Assembly (NCBI RefSeq): GCF_025666195.1
Contig: NZ_CP102592.1
Coordinates: 4,898,001-4,962,000 of the forward strand
Length of the DNA: 64,000 nt
Reading direction: 5' to 3'
DNA from: Xanthomonas sp. CFBP 8443
GTDB lineage: Bacteria > Pseudomonadota > Gammaproteobacteria > Xanthomonadales > Xanthomonadaceae
Part shown: positions 1 to 7,373 of the stretch, piece after piece
Layout: every line of letters begins with the position of its first letter
Numbering within the stretch: the first letter of the stretch is position 1
Program-made: the position numbers and the translations under genes
The notes under the pieces: model-generated
Told to the model about the DNA's origin: nothing
Databases searched by the model: none
Seen by the model: the letters and a program-made list of their open reading frames with translations, nothing else

Positions 1-67
1 GCAGTCGGAACGACACGCCCGATGGCACGATGGGTTGCGCGACAACGTGCAGCGAATCAGCGGCCAT
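1..67 (-). CDS. 5' end of an unidentified element gene (partial)
   Basis: A minus-strand reading frame starts at an ATG whose last base sits at 67 and stays open to the window edge, giving about 22 codons (begins MAADSLHVV). The ATG overlaps the TAA stop of the traF-like gene by one base (TAATG), an arrangement typical of translational coupling. In related elements this slot holds a transfer gene, but the fragment is too short to identify. The start codon is inferred only from the overlap. Confidence 0.4.
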   Translation of the reverse strand, partial: MAADSLHVVAQPIVPSGVSFRL

Positions 68-654
68 TATGGGCGTGCCTCCAGCCAGACCGGATGCGCG
101 ACGCCGATCACGGTGGATGCGCTGACCGGCCCGAAATAGCGGCTGTCGAACGATGCCGGATTCGTCACGCTCAACAGGAACAGTTCGCCAGGCGCAAGGC
201 GGCGGCATTGCGGCCAGGATGGCAGCGGCCGGCCCAGCCGGTCGGCAGCCAGCACGGCGGCCGAAGGCACGCCGTCGATGCGTACCTGACCAGCGACGAT
301 GCAAACGTGTTGCGGTGCGACTGCGCCTACACGTTTGAGCAGCAGAACGCGCGTCGGCAGGTAGCCGCGCTGCGCAGCCAGTGCGGCAGCCTCGGCTGGC
401 AGCGGCACCAGCACGATGCTGTCCACGGACAACGGACGTGGCAGCGAGGCGGTGCGCGGGTCGAACGGTTCGATGCGATACCAGCCGACCGCCACGCTGT
501 CGGATGGGTTGTACGTCAGGCGCGGCAGCGGCGACACGAAAGCCGCCCAGGCCAGCGCAGCGAGGCCGCAGGCGGTCAGGCCCGCGAGCACGATGCGAGC
601 GCGCAGGCGCGAGCGAGGACGCGGCGACGCGGACGAAGTGGAAACGGTCGTCAT
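67..654 (-). CDS. traF: TraF-like conjugative transfer signal peptidase (S26 family)
   Basis: This 195-residue protein has a basic N-terminus followed by one hydrophobic segment (about residues 20-42), then a periplasmic S26 peptidase domain. The NPSDSVAVGWYRI stretch carries the predicted catalytic serine and LLLKRVG the predicted lysine; SRYFGPV matches the late S26 box. TraF proteases of IncP-like systems process pilin or other transfer proteins at the inner membrane, and that role is assumed here. Its start overlaps the stop of the DUF2840 gene by four bases (ATGA), so it lies in a tightly packed operon running from parA towards the left edge. Confidence 0.85.
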   Translation of the reverse strand: MTTVSTSSASPRPRSRLRARIVLAGLTACGLAALAWAAFVSPLPRLTYNPSDSVAVGWYRIEPFDPRTASLPRPLSVDSIVLVPLPAEAAALAAQRGYLPTRVLLLKRVGAVAPQHVCIVAGQVRIDGVPSAAVLAADRLGRPLPSWPQCRRLAPGELFLLSVTNPASFDSRYFGPVSASTVIGVAHPVWLEARP

Positions 655-1208
655 GGCAGCACCTTCCCGGCGAGCCAGGCGGCGTGCCGCTCGGCGGTGT
701 ATTCGGGCAGCGGCAGGCGCGCCGCGAGCCGGTTGCCCAGCGTGCGCCAGTGCGCGGGCGAGACGGCAGACGGGGCGATGCCCAGCGCCTCGATGGCGTC
801 GATGCGTTCCAGCACGGCGCGCACCGAGTTCTCGCCTTCAGCATGCAGCAGCAGGCGCGCGCTAGGCCGCACGCCGGGGATGCGCTGCAAGGCATCCAGC
901 GGCGTGCCAGCCTGCATCACCATGAGCTGCCAGCGGATCGTGCCGTAGTCGTTGGCCTGCCAGCGCACGCGGCAGAACATCGCACGTGGCAGGAACACCG
1001 CGCAGCGCCGCCAGCGGTCGAGCTGCAGCGTGCGCGCCGGTTCGCCGAAGCGCAGGTAAAGCTTGAAGCGCAGTTCGATGTAGGCCAGCGATACGCGCGT
1101 CAGCGGCACGTTGCCGTCCTGGCCGGCGAGTACCGCGAGCGACGGCGCGGCCGGAGGCGATGCGGCAGCCGTGGCCGCGTTCGCGGTGGGTGCAGTGGAT
1201 GCGTTCAT
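651..1208 (-). CDS. DUF2840 domain protein of the conjugative element
   Basis: The product is 185 residues with an Ala/Pro/Thr-rich N-terminus and a conserved body (LTRVSLAYIELRFKLYLRFG, then RWRRCAVFLPRAMFCRVRWQANDYGTI split around it) that I recognise as DUF2840. Members occur almost only next to traF and parA in Tn4371-like elements, and their function is unknown. The start at 1208 overlaps the upstream stop codon by four bases (ATGA), and the 3' end overlaps traF in the same way. This supports co-translation of the parA to traF block. Confidence 0.75.
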   Translation of the reverse strand: MNASTAPTANAATAAASPPAAPSLAVLAGQDGNVPLTRVSLAYIELRFKLYLRFGEPARTLQLDRWRRCAVFLPRAMFCRVRWQANDYGTIRWQLMVMQAGTPLDALQRIPGVRPSARLLLHAEGENSVRAVLERIDAIEALGIAPSAVSPAHWRTLGNRLAARLPLPEYTAERHAAWLAGKVLP

Positions 1209-1483
1209 GGTGTGTTCTCCATGCGGTGCTCGGGAAACTCCCGCTCCAGCAAAGCGCGCAGCAGTTCGGCCACCGTCACGCCTCGCGTGAAGGCCGACAC
1301 CTTGATGCGAGCACGCATCGCGGGCGTCACATCGAGCGTGAGGCGTGCGGTGTAGAGGTCGCCCTTGTTGAGCGCATCGGCGGCGCCCTGGCGAATCCAC
1401 GCTTCGGCGTGCGGATTCGCAGGCGGACGTGCGCCGATGCCGACGCGCTTGCTGCGTGGTGGCTTCGCTGTCATGTCGGCCAC
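1205..1483 (-). CDS. Small ribbon-helix-helix protein downstream of ParA
   Basis: The gene encodes 92 residues. The C-terminal half (YTARLTLDVTPAMRARIKVS, then FTRGVTVAELLRALLEREF) has the beta-strand/helix/helix pattern of ribbon-helix-helix DNA-binding proteins. Position directly after parA, with overlapping ends, suggests a centromere-binding or autoregulatory partner of the ParA ATPase, comparable to ParG. That role is inferred from context and fold. An internal Met four codons in (position 1474) is an alternative start. Confidence 0.65.
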   Translation of the reverse strand: MADMTAKPPRSKRVGIGARPPANPHAEAWIRQGAADALNKGDLYTARLTLDVTPAMRARIKVSAFTRGVTVAELLRALLEREFPEHRMENTP

Positions 1484-2109
1484 CGCAGCAGCTCGTCCAC
1501 CAGTGCGGCGATCTCGCGCGCGGCGGCGCTGTCGGGCGCCGTCTCGCGTGCGAGCCGGCCAGCGGCCACGCTGTCGGCGAACACGATGCGCTGACGCACT
1601 TCCGAGCGCAGCGCCGGCAGCGGCTGTTCGGCCAGCGACTGCCGCGCCTCCCGGCCGATCACCGTGGTGCTGACGCGGCGGTTGATGACGAAGGCCGCGC
1701 GCAGCGCAGGCCGGAACACCTGTGCTTCACGGATCAGCGCCACCATCTCGGCACTGGCCCAGAGGTCGTAGGGGCTGGGCTGCACCGGGATCAGCACGCG
1801 CTCGGCCGCCAGCAGCGCGGAGCGCGCCAAGGCGGCGATCCTGGGCGGCCCGTCGATGATGACGTGATCTGCGCGGCGGGCGAGTTCTGGCGCTTCCTGA
1901 TGCAGCGTTTCTCGGGCCAGGCCCACGGCGCTGAACAGCCGTGGCAAGCCTTGCTGGCTTCTGCGTTGCGTCCAGTCCAGCGATGAACCCTGCGGGTCGG
2001 CATCCAGCAGGATGACCGACTGCCCGCGCATCGCCAGTTCGCCGGCGATGTGCGTGGCGAGCGTGGTCTTGCCGACGCCGCCTTTTTGGTTGAGCAGCGC
2101 GACGATCAT
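1471..2109 (-). CDS. parA: ParA-family partition ATPase
   Basis: The 212-residue protein starts MIVALLNQKGGVGKTTLA, the deviant Walker A (KGGVGKTT) of ParA/MinD ATPases, with a Walker A' ILLDADPQGS and a Walker B-like VIIDGPP. It should drive ATP-dependent segregation or stabilisation of the excised element. A GGAGGG Shine-Dalgarno eight bases upstream selects the ATG at 2109 over a Met five codons earlier. It overlaps the ribbon-helix-helix gene and is separated from repA by the iteron-bearing intergenic region. Confidence 0.9.
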   Translation of the reverse strand: MIVALLNQKGGVGKTTLATHIAGELAMRGQSVILLDADPQGSSLDWTQRRSQQGLPRLFSAVGLARETLHQEAPELARRADHVIIDGPPRIAALARSALLAAERVLIPVQPSPYDLWASAEMVALIREAQVFRPALRAAFVINRRVSTTVIGREARQSLAEQPLPALRSEVRQRIVFADSVAAGRLARETAPDSAAAREIAALVDELLRWPT

Positions 2110-2213
2110 TGCGTGGCCCTCCATGCTGGAAAGCCAGGCTTTGCCTGCCGTGCGAAACGCTGTTCGCCGTGCCGTTCGGTGGTTGTCCACCGAATCGGCG
2201 CGCTTCTACTAAA

Positions 2214-2242
2214 AGTTAGAGATTTATAGTTAGGTAAGTTAG
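2214..2242. repeat. AT-rich AGTTAG direct repeats beside the iterons
   Basis: Three AGTTAG copies (2214-2219, 2228-2233 and 2237-2242) sit in a locally AT-rich tract within an otherwise GC-rich region. Next to iterons, such a tract could be the DNA-unwinding part of a replication origin. It could equally be promoter DNA for parA, which starts at 2109. Confidence 0.45.
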
Positions 2243-2285
2243 AGAGGGCGCAAACCCGCGCCGTTATTGGCTTTCCGGCGTTTTC

Positions 2286-2350
2286 GTACTCCTGATAGCA
2301 CGATAGGCGTACTCCTGATAGCACGATACCCGGTACTCCTGATAGCACGA
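2286..2350. repeat. Three 18-bp iterons, candidate oriV
   Basis: The 18-mer GTACTCCTGATAGCACGA occurs three times without mismatch, at 2286-2303, 2309-2326 and 2333-2350, with 23-24 bp periodicity. The copies lie just after the 3' end of repA and before parA. A DnaA-box-like TTATCCCC follows at about 2375. Direct repeats at near-helical spacing beside a RepA gene are the usual form of an iteron replication origin. RepA binding here is inferred. Confidence 0.7.
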
Positions 2351-2374
2351 GGCCGTCCACAGGCTTTGCCGCAG

Positions 2375-3232
2375 TTATCCCCGTGCCGTATGCAGCACGG
2401 GCCGAAAGGTCAGCAGTTCCAATCCTTCCTCCGGCATCGCATCGATGCCGAGGACGTAGCCGGGCAGCGACTGCCGCGCCACCAGGACGCGCAGGTCGTA
2501 GGCGAAGTCCGAGAAGCGCGCCGCGCTGCCCGACTTGCGGTGCAGGTGCCGGAAGTCGAACTGCCAGCCGTCCGGCTGCTTGCCGCCGTGCTTGCGCACG
2601 AGGCGGTACAGCCAGCGTTCGATGCCGCCTTTGAGGCGGAAGTACGCGGGGTCGATGGTCAGCACCAAAGCGGCGTCCACCACGCCGGCATAGAACCAAT
2701 CCGGCAGGATCAATTCGAGGCCCAGCGGCACGCCGCTGGCGTCGGCCAGTTCCTTCCACTCGTTGATCCACGAGAAGCGATGCAAGCGCCTTCCTGTGGT
2801 TTCGCGGATGGACGTGGCCACGCTGGTCGATTGCAGGCGATCCAGCGCGGCTTTCAGGCGCAGGTAGTCGTTGAGAGATGTCCCTCGTCCAATAAAGCGC
2901 AGGATCTCGTAGGGCGTGGCGCGTATCCAGCGCGACGGGCGAATGCCCGCGTCGCGCGCTTCCACGATCTGCGAGGCGGCCCAAATCAACACGTCGGCAT
3001 CCCAGATGGTGGCGATGCCATGTTCGGCGGTGCCCTCCACCCGGATGGTGATGCCGCCCGCTCGGAAGTCGATCGGCGCGGTGCGCCGCGACTTGGCGAG
3101 CGAGAAGAACGGAAAGGCCATCAAGTCCTGGCTGTCGCGCGGCGCCATGTCGCCCGGCAGCGCGCGGAACAGGTCGAGCTGTTCGCGCTGCGGCAAGGCT
3201 TGCCCTGGCGGGCTGGACATGGCGATGGCCAC
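2375..3232 (-). CDS. repA: Plasmid-type replication initiator protein A
   Basis: The 285-residue protein contains the RepA initiator core: DLMAFPFFSLAKSRRT near the N-terminus, then IRVEGTAEHGIATIWDADVL and a winged-helix-like stretch (ATPYEILRFIGRGTSLNDYL). Tn4371-like elements carry such a gene between parA and an AlpA-like regulator. It probably permits limited replication after excision, using the adjacent iterons. An ATG four codons in (3220) is an alternative start. Its stop lies within the DnaA-box-like region. Confidence 0.85.
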   Translation of the reverse strand: MAIAMSSPPGQALPQREQLDLFRALPGDMAPRDSQDLMAFPFFSLAKSRRTAPIDFRAGGITIRVEGTAEHGIATIWDADVLIWAASQIVEARDAGIRPSRWIRATPYEILRFIGRGTSLNDYLRLKAALDRLQSTSVATSIRETTGRRLHRFSWINEWKELADASGVPLGLELILPDWFYAGVVDAALVLTIDPAYFRLKGGIERWLYRLVRKHGGKQPDGWQFDFRHLHRKSGSAARFSDFAYDLRVLVARQSLPGYVLGIDAMPEEGLELLTFRPVLHTARG

Positions 3233-3246
3233 CGGCGATGCGCCGA

Positions 3247-3528
3247 TCAGCGCGCACGGCTGTCGGCCGAATGGTTCTCGGCGTATTCAGGATCGGACGT
3301 GGCCTCGTAGCTGCGCGAATCGGCCCAGGCATCGAGGTCGGCCACCGCATACATGACGCGCCGGCCGAACTTGCGGAACTTCGGTCCGCCGCCGATCACG
3401 CGCTGCTTCTCCAGCGTGCGAGGGCTGAGGCGCAGATACTCGGCGGCCTCGTCGTTGGTCAGGTAGCGTTGGGGCTGCACGGGTGCAGCGACGGCGGCGG
3501 CAGCAGGCCGCAAGGGAGCAGGTCGCAT
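3247..3528 (-). CDS. AlpA-like helix-turn-helix (excisionase-type) protein
   Basis: A 93-residue protein with a MerR/AlpA-type helix-turn-helix: QRYLTNDEAAEYLRLSPRTL, then EKQRVIGGGPKFRKFGRRV and MYAVADLDAWADSR. Such proteins act as small transcription factors or recombination directionality factors. A GGAGG motif eight bases upstream supports the ATG at 3528; an upstream ATG at 3543 is possible. It lies 14 bp before repA in the same orientation, so it could control repA or act with the integrase in excision. Confidence 0.75.
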   Translation of the reverse strand: MRPAPLRPAAAAVAAPVQPQRYLTNDEAAEYLRLSPRTLEKQRVIGGGPKFRKFGRRVMYAVADLDAWADSRSYEATSDPEYAENHSADSRAR

Positions 3529-3651
3529 GGGGTGGTCCTCCATCAAGCCCGGCCACACCACGCGGCCGGATGGAGGCACTTTCAAGAAAGCTAGGCTTCT
3601 TGCTAAGGGACGTTCTGCAAGGGACGCGAAACGTCCCCCTTCTTATCTCCG

Positions 3652-4422
3652 CTAGTGCAGCGGGAACGGCGGAAGCTGTGCCAGGCGGCGGTAGCCGCCG
3701 CGCATCAGCGCATCGCCACGGCGCACCAGCCGCCGCACGCGAGCGCGCAAGGCGCTGTCCTTGTGCCAGTCGGCCGCGATGGCCTCCGCGCCGAACAACC
3801 CTTCGGCCACCTTGCGCAAGGACGCGCCCGCCAGGGTCGCGTCGAGCGCCTGAAGCGTGTGCAGTTCCAACAGCGCGGCGGGCGTGGGCCGGGAGCGGGC
3901 CGCCGCAGCAGGCGCGGCAGCTGTCGCCACGGCCAGGGCGTCCAGTCCGGCCGCAAGCGCTCGATAGCGTGCGCAGGGCGTGGTGCAAGCGCGCGTGGCG
4001 TAGAGGTAGGCCATGCCGTCTTCCAGGCCTGGCACCAGCGCGAGCCGCATGTAGCGGCCGGGCCAGCGCGACACCAGCACCAGGCGCTTGCCATCGTGGA
4101 TCAGTTGCTTGCGGCCGGGGATGCGCCAGAACTCGAAGGCACAGGCATCGGGCGGCGGGTCGGTATCGGGATAAAGCTGCACCACCGCATCGTGGTCGGG
4201 AAACCAGGCGGGGTGCGCGTCGCGCGCGTCCAGTGCCGGGTCTTCCAGCAGGCGCAGGCCCCAGCGGTGCGCCACATCCGGTCGGCGGCGCCAGCGCAGC
4301 CAGTCACGCCGGTAGTCGGGATGGCGGCGCAGGTACTCCCAGGCCAGCGCGGGGTCATCAAGGTGCAGCGTGTAGAGATACGCGGCAGTCGGATACCAGT
4401 GTTCAACGCTCGGCTCGGCCAT
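3652..4422 (-). CDS. DUF2285 domain protein of the element
   Basis: The 256-residue protein has an N-terminal helical module (YPTAAYLYTLHLDDPALAWE, YLRRHPDYRRDW) and a C-terminal DUF2285 region (LELHTLQALDATLAGASLRK, then VAEGLFG and RVRRLVRRGDALMRGGYRRL) with helix-turn-helix character. These proteins are standard in this class of element and are thought to be DNA-binding regulators, without proven function. It is followed in the same orientation by the AlpA-like gene after about 120 bp. Confidence 0.75.
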   Translation of the reverse strand: MAEPSVEHWYPTAAYLYTLHLDDPALAWEYLRRHPDYRRDWLRWRRRPDVAHRWGLRLLEDPALDARDAHPAWFPDHDAVVQLYPDTDPPPDACAFEFWRIPGRKQLIHDGKRLVLVSRWPGRYMRLALVPGLEDGMAYLYATRACTTPCARYRALAAGLDALAVATAAAPAAAARSRPTPAALLELHTLQALDATLAGASLRKVAEGLFGAEAIAADWHKDSALRARVRRLVRRGDALMRGGYRRLAQLPPFPLH

Positions 4423-4791
4423 GACGGTGCCTCCTGAAGGTCAGCAGGAACGTCGACACGGTTTTCGATGTACGGGGAGCTATCGTTTCAACATCAAAGC
4501 GTCATCATGGTCGGATAAGGTGTTGCTGCTAGCGTCAAGACTGATCGGCTCCGGTGCATTGCGAAAATCGTCTTAATACGACGGCTGCACCGCCAGGAAT
4601 TGACGGTCAGCATCAGACACCGTGCCGAAGTCCGCGCCGAAGACCATGACTGTTTCCAACACAGTCGCACCGCTTCGGTGCAAGAGTGCGGAATCAGACC
4701 CGCACGGTCTCGACTAAGACCGAAATAGTCACAATGCGCCCCGGCTGGACGGGCTGCGCCGACCTGTCGCGGCAGGCCGCGCATGGTTCGC
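4423..4791. other. Intergenic, no supported gene
   Basis: About 370 bp between the DUF2285 and DUF2958 genes. One minus-strand stretch (about 4577-4730) reads as a short protein-like tail ending TVSDADRQFLAVQPSY, but a TAG and the lack of a ribosome site leave it as a possible remnant. No hairpin terminator or promoter stood out. Confidence 0.4.
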
Positions 4792-5142
4792 TCAGTCCGT
4801 GATCGAGCCGTTCTCCTGGGCCAGCCGGACGTACTCCGACAGCGGGCGTGCTGCTTGGAAATACCGATCCCGCCGCACCGGCAGCTTGCGCGGGCCGACG
4901 ATGCCGGCCAGGTCCGACAGCTTGATCGTGCCCAGCGCCGGCATCCCGATGCCGAGGTCGATCAGACCGTAAGCCGTGTCGCCATCCGCAGGATCGAGCG
5001 ACACCAGCAGCCATGTCGCGTGCGCGTCCGGGGTGAATAGCCGCACCACGGGCAGCGGGTCGAGGTGCTGGCCGGCAGCGCGCGCCGCGCCGTGGGCCAG
5101 CAGCCGGGCGTGTTCATCGGCGGTGACAAGCGGCAGAGTCAT
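4792..5142 (-). CDS. DUF2958 domain protein
   Basis: The 116-residue protein matches DUF2958: PLPVVRLFTPDAHATWLLVS, LDPADGDTAYGLIDLGIGMP, and a closing block with RDRYFQAARPLSEYVR. DUF2958 proteins are small, accompany conjugative elements, and have no assigned function. The ATG at 5142 begins the conserved MTLPLVTADEHARLL. The next upstream gene is divergent, so it probably has its own promoter in 5143-5387. Confidence 0.75.
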   Translation of the reverse strand: MTLPLVTADEHARLLAHGAARAAGQHLDPLPVVRLFTPDAHATWLLVSLDPADGDTAYGLIDLGIGMPALGTIKLSDLAGIVGPRKLPVRRDRYFQAARPLSEYVRLAQENGSITD

Positions 5143-5387
5143 GGTCGGAATCCCCACGAAACCGAGGACGCGCAGATGCGCTTTTGTGCCGAAACGCAGA
5201 ACCGCCGAACCGTGTCCGTGCATCCGTGTGCAAGCACCGATACGCAATCCATCGCATCCGTAGAAGAACGGAAGCGCACAAGCGGAATTGTAGAAAGCGG
5301 GAAAGACACGGATCCGATTCCCTGAATTTGGAGCCATCCGCAGATGCGGATTTCCGTAAAGGCACGAAAGCGTAGGATGGCACAAAA

Positions 5388-5420
5388 TGCGCACTATAGT
5401 TTGTAGCCCTATAGTGCGCA
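5388..5420. promoter_or_regulatory. Perfect 12-bp inverted repeat, likely XRE operator
   Basis: TGCGCACTATAG (5388-5399) and CTATAGTGCGCA (5409-5420) are exact inverted copies separated by nine bases, so the arm centres are 21 bp apart, about two helical turns. It lies 38 bp upstream of the start of the XRE-family gene. Each arm itself contains the small palindrome CTATAG. This layout suggests cooperative binding by a dimeric helix-turn-helix repressor, most simply autoregulation. Confidence 0.6.
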
Positions 5421-5457
5421 ATCGGATGTCATCTTGGTTTTCTAAGGAAAACCATAG

Positions 5458-5751
5458 GTGGCAGCGAAACACTCATTGGCAACGGCAATACGGACGGTCA
5501 GGAAAGCGCGCGGCTTGAGCCAGGAAGCGTTCTCCGACGTCTCCAGCCGTACCTACCTGAGTTTGCTGGAGCGCGACCTGAAAAGCCCGACCATGCACAA
5601 GCTGACCGAGCTGTGCGAGGTCATGGACGTGCATCCGCTCACGCTGCTGACGCTGGCCTATGCCGGCGACAGCACGCGCAAGACCGATCAGCTTCTGGCG
5701 CAGGTGCGGCAGGAACTGGAGGCTGTATTGAAGGAGCGCGACGCGCCGTAG
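5458..5751 (+). CDS. XRE-family transcriptional regulator
   Basis: A GTG-initiated 97-residue protein with an N-terminal lambda-repressor-type helix-turn-helix (LATAIRTVRKARGLSQEAFS, then SRTYLSLLERDLKSPTMHKL) and a C-terminal coiled-coil-like helix (DQLLAQVRQELEAVLKERD). AAGGA lies about ten bases before the GTG. It is the only plus-strand gene in the left backbone and has the inverted-repeat operator just upstream, so it probably regulates itself and the divergent side (DUF2958 and beyond). The DUF736 gene converges on it. Confidence 0.85.
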   Translation: MAAKHSLATAIRTVRKARGLSQEAFSDVSSRTYLSLLERDLKSPTMHKLTELCEVMDVHPLTLLTLAYAGDSTRKTDQLLAQVRQELEAVLKERDAP

Positions 5752-6017
5752 GCGTATCGCGCGGATTGCCCTGCAAGCGGCGGCGCGCAGCGCCGCAGGC
5801 GCGAAGGCGTGAGGGATTGACGCCGCATGGCCGTGACGGCGTGCCGGCACGGGGCGCAGCCCGAAAGCCCGGCGGCGCGTGCAGCGCCGACACGCCATCC
5901 TGTGCATGCTGTCACGGGCTTCGAGCCATCCGGCTGTCACCGATGCAATACCGGCCCTGGACGTACCAGGCGCGGAGTGATTGCCGACGCCCGTGCGTGC
6001 GGCGCTGCGAGCGGCCG

Positions 6018-6331
6018 TCAGGCCGCCTGGGGCTTGCTGCGCGACCAGATCAGGTCGTGCGTGCCGTCCTCGCCTTCGATCAGGCGGGCATAGACCGTCG
6101 CCGGGAACGAAGGATCGTCCAGGGTCACGGACACGTAGGGCCGTTCGGCCTTGCTGACCTTGCGCCACCCCGCGCCGATGTCGTGGCCCGCCGTCTGTAC
6201 GCGGAAGTCGGGGCGCTTTCGTTGTCACCCTTGTCGTTGGGAACCAGCTTGACCTTGACGTTCAAGGTCAGGGTGCGGAGCGTGCCGGTGAAGCCGTCTT
6301 TCTCTGCGGTGAAGGTGCCGATGTTTGCCAT
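6018..6331 (-). pseudogene. DUF736 gene broken by a one-base frameshift
   Basis: The first 42 codons give the DUF736 start [20 protein letters not shown] and run through [13 protein letters not shown]. Beyond the short C run near 6210-6216 the family sequence continues in the next frame ([20 protein letters not shown], then [20 protein letters not shown] and EGEDGTHDLIWSRSKP) to a TGA at 6018-6020. The total of 314 bp is one base short of a 105-codon gene. A missing C explains it, either as a real mutation or as a sequencing error in GCCCC. AGGAG precedes the ATG. Confidence 0.8.
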
Positions 6332-7103
6332 GATGATTTCTCCTGCGGGTTAACCAAGGTCGCGCCCATCGCGTCCTTGTTGTGATCCGTCCGGCGGGGG
6401 ATGGGCTGGCCGCACCGCTTGCGGCCGCAACAACGTGGAGGGCCTGGAAGCGAAAAGAATTTGTCCCGCGAGGAATGCGCGCAGCGCAGGGGAAATTGTT
6501 TTCGCTGGAAGGTTGCGGCCATGAAGCCCAAGGCACAGCCGTGCCATCGCCAGGATTCACAACGAGACAAGGACGCAGGGGCCGACCGTCCCGCCAAGGA
6601 GAGATGGCCGACTCGGCATCCCCGCATGACGGCTGCACCGGCTCGCGCCCTGACGCGGCCCAGGTCAATATGACCAGGCGGAAGCGCCCCTGCCGCAGCC
6701 TTGGACGGCGAGCTTGAGGCGTGGTGTGGAAGCTCCATAGCAAGGCCGGTCGGTGTGTCCGTGAACCGTCCTTCGTGACGTGGTTGTGCTGAACCGCCAG
6801 CATCGAGGACGGCACGCTTTCGTGCAACCTGTCGCAGCAGGCCACGGCGTAGCAGTCCCGCGTCCCGCCATTGCGGCGGGGCGCTTCCTGCATATCGCGG
6901 CGCGCAGCGCCACCGCATTGCTGGCCTTGGTCGTTCCTCGCGGACAAGTAGACTTGCACGCGGCCACGCCGCCGCCTAGTCGAAGGCGGCGGCGTGGCGA
7001 TTTTGGCTCTTGGGCTTTGACACCGGGCGCGGCCACCGCCGCGCCCGGATTTTTGACCACCAGCCCCAGGCCGGAACGGTCTGGGGCTGGCGCGAATTGG
7101 GGG
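6332..7103. other. Long non-coding stretch of the element backbone
   Basis: About 770 bp between the DUF736 gene and a small ORF, with no convincing coding frame on either strand. It holds strong inverted repeats at its right end (listed separately) and probably the promoter of the DUF736 gene at its left end. Its position in a conserved backbone suggests a regulatory or transfer-related role, but I see no specific signal for that. Confidence 0.5.
6963..7090. promoter_or_regulatory. Cluster of three strong hairpins
   Basis: Three hairpins follow one another. The first is GCCACGCCGCCGCC (6963-6976) paired perfectly with 6985-6998 around an 8-base loop, followed by GATTTT. The second is CCGGGCGCGG (7023-7032) paired with 7039-7048 around a 6-base loop, followed by ATTTTT. 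The third pairs CAGCCCCAG with CTGGGGCTG near 7060-7089. The first two have plus-strand terminator character although no plus-strand gene lies upstream. They may end an unseen RNA or shield the ParB and DUF736 units from each other. Confidence 0.5.
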
Positions 7104-7313
7104 TTATTCCTTCGTCTCGATGATCCACCACACGGCATACGGTAAGGCGCGGCCTGTGATGGGGTGCAAGTCGGTCAGGTCGGCGCGGGCCGTCCAGCCG
7201 CGAGGCGCGCGGTAGCCGCGCACGTCGCCATCGCCATGCCAGCGGCGGGCGCGCACCGTGTCGGGGGCATAGGTCGCCGCCATGCGTGGGCGGCTCGTGA
7301 TGTTGCGGCTCAT
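7104..7313 (-). CDS. Small hypothetical protein downstream of ParB
   Basis: A 69-residue ORF (starts MSRNITSRPRMAATYAPDTV) with an AGGA motif seven bases before the ATG and the same orientation as parB, 60 bp downstream. It is basic at the N-terminus and ends in a hydrophobic/acidic tail (AVWWIIETKE). I do not recognise a family. Its position and ribosome site make it more likely real than the overlapping frames. Confidence 0.55.
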   Translation of the reverse strand: MSRNITSRPRMAATYAPDTVRARRWHGDGDVRGYRAPRGWTARADLTDLHPITGRALPYAVWWIIETKE

Positions 7314-7373
7314 GGTGGAATCCTCGGAACGAAGCGCCCCGGCCGGAACCGGGGCGCTATCTTCGGTGCAGGG

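Noticed and set aside
4494..4784. 96-codon minus-strand frame between the DUF2285 and DUF2958 genes
   Set aside because: No ribosome site, no recognisable motif, and a competing frame looks more protein-like over part of it.
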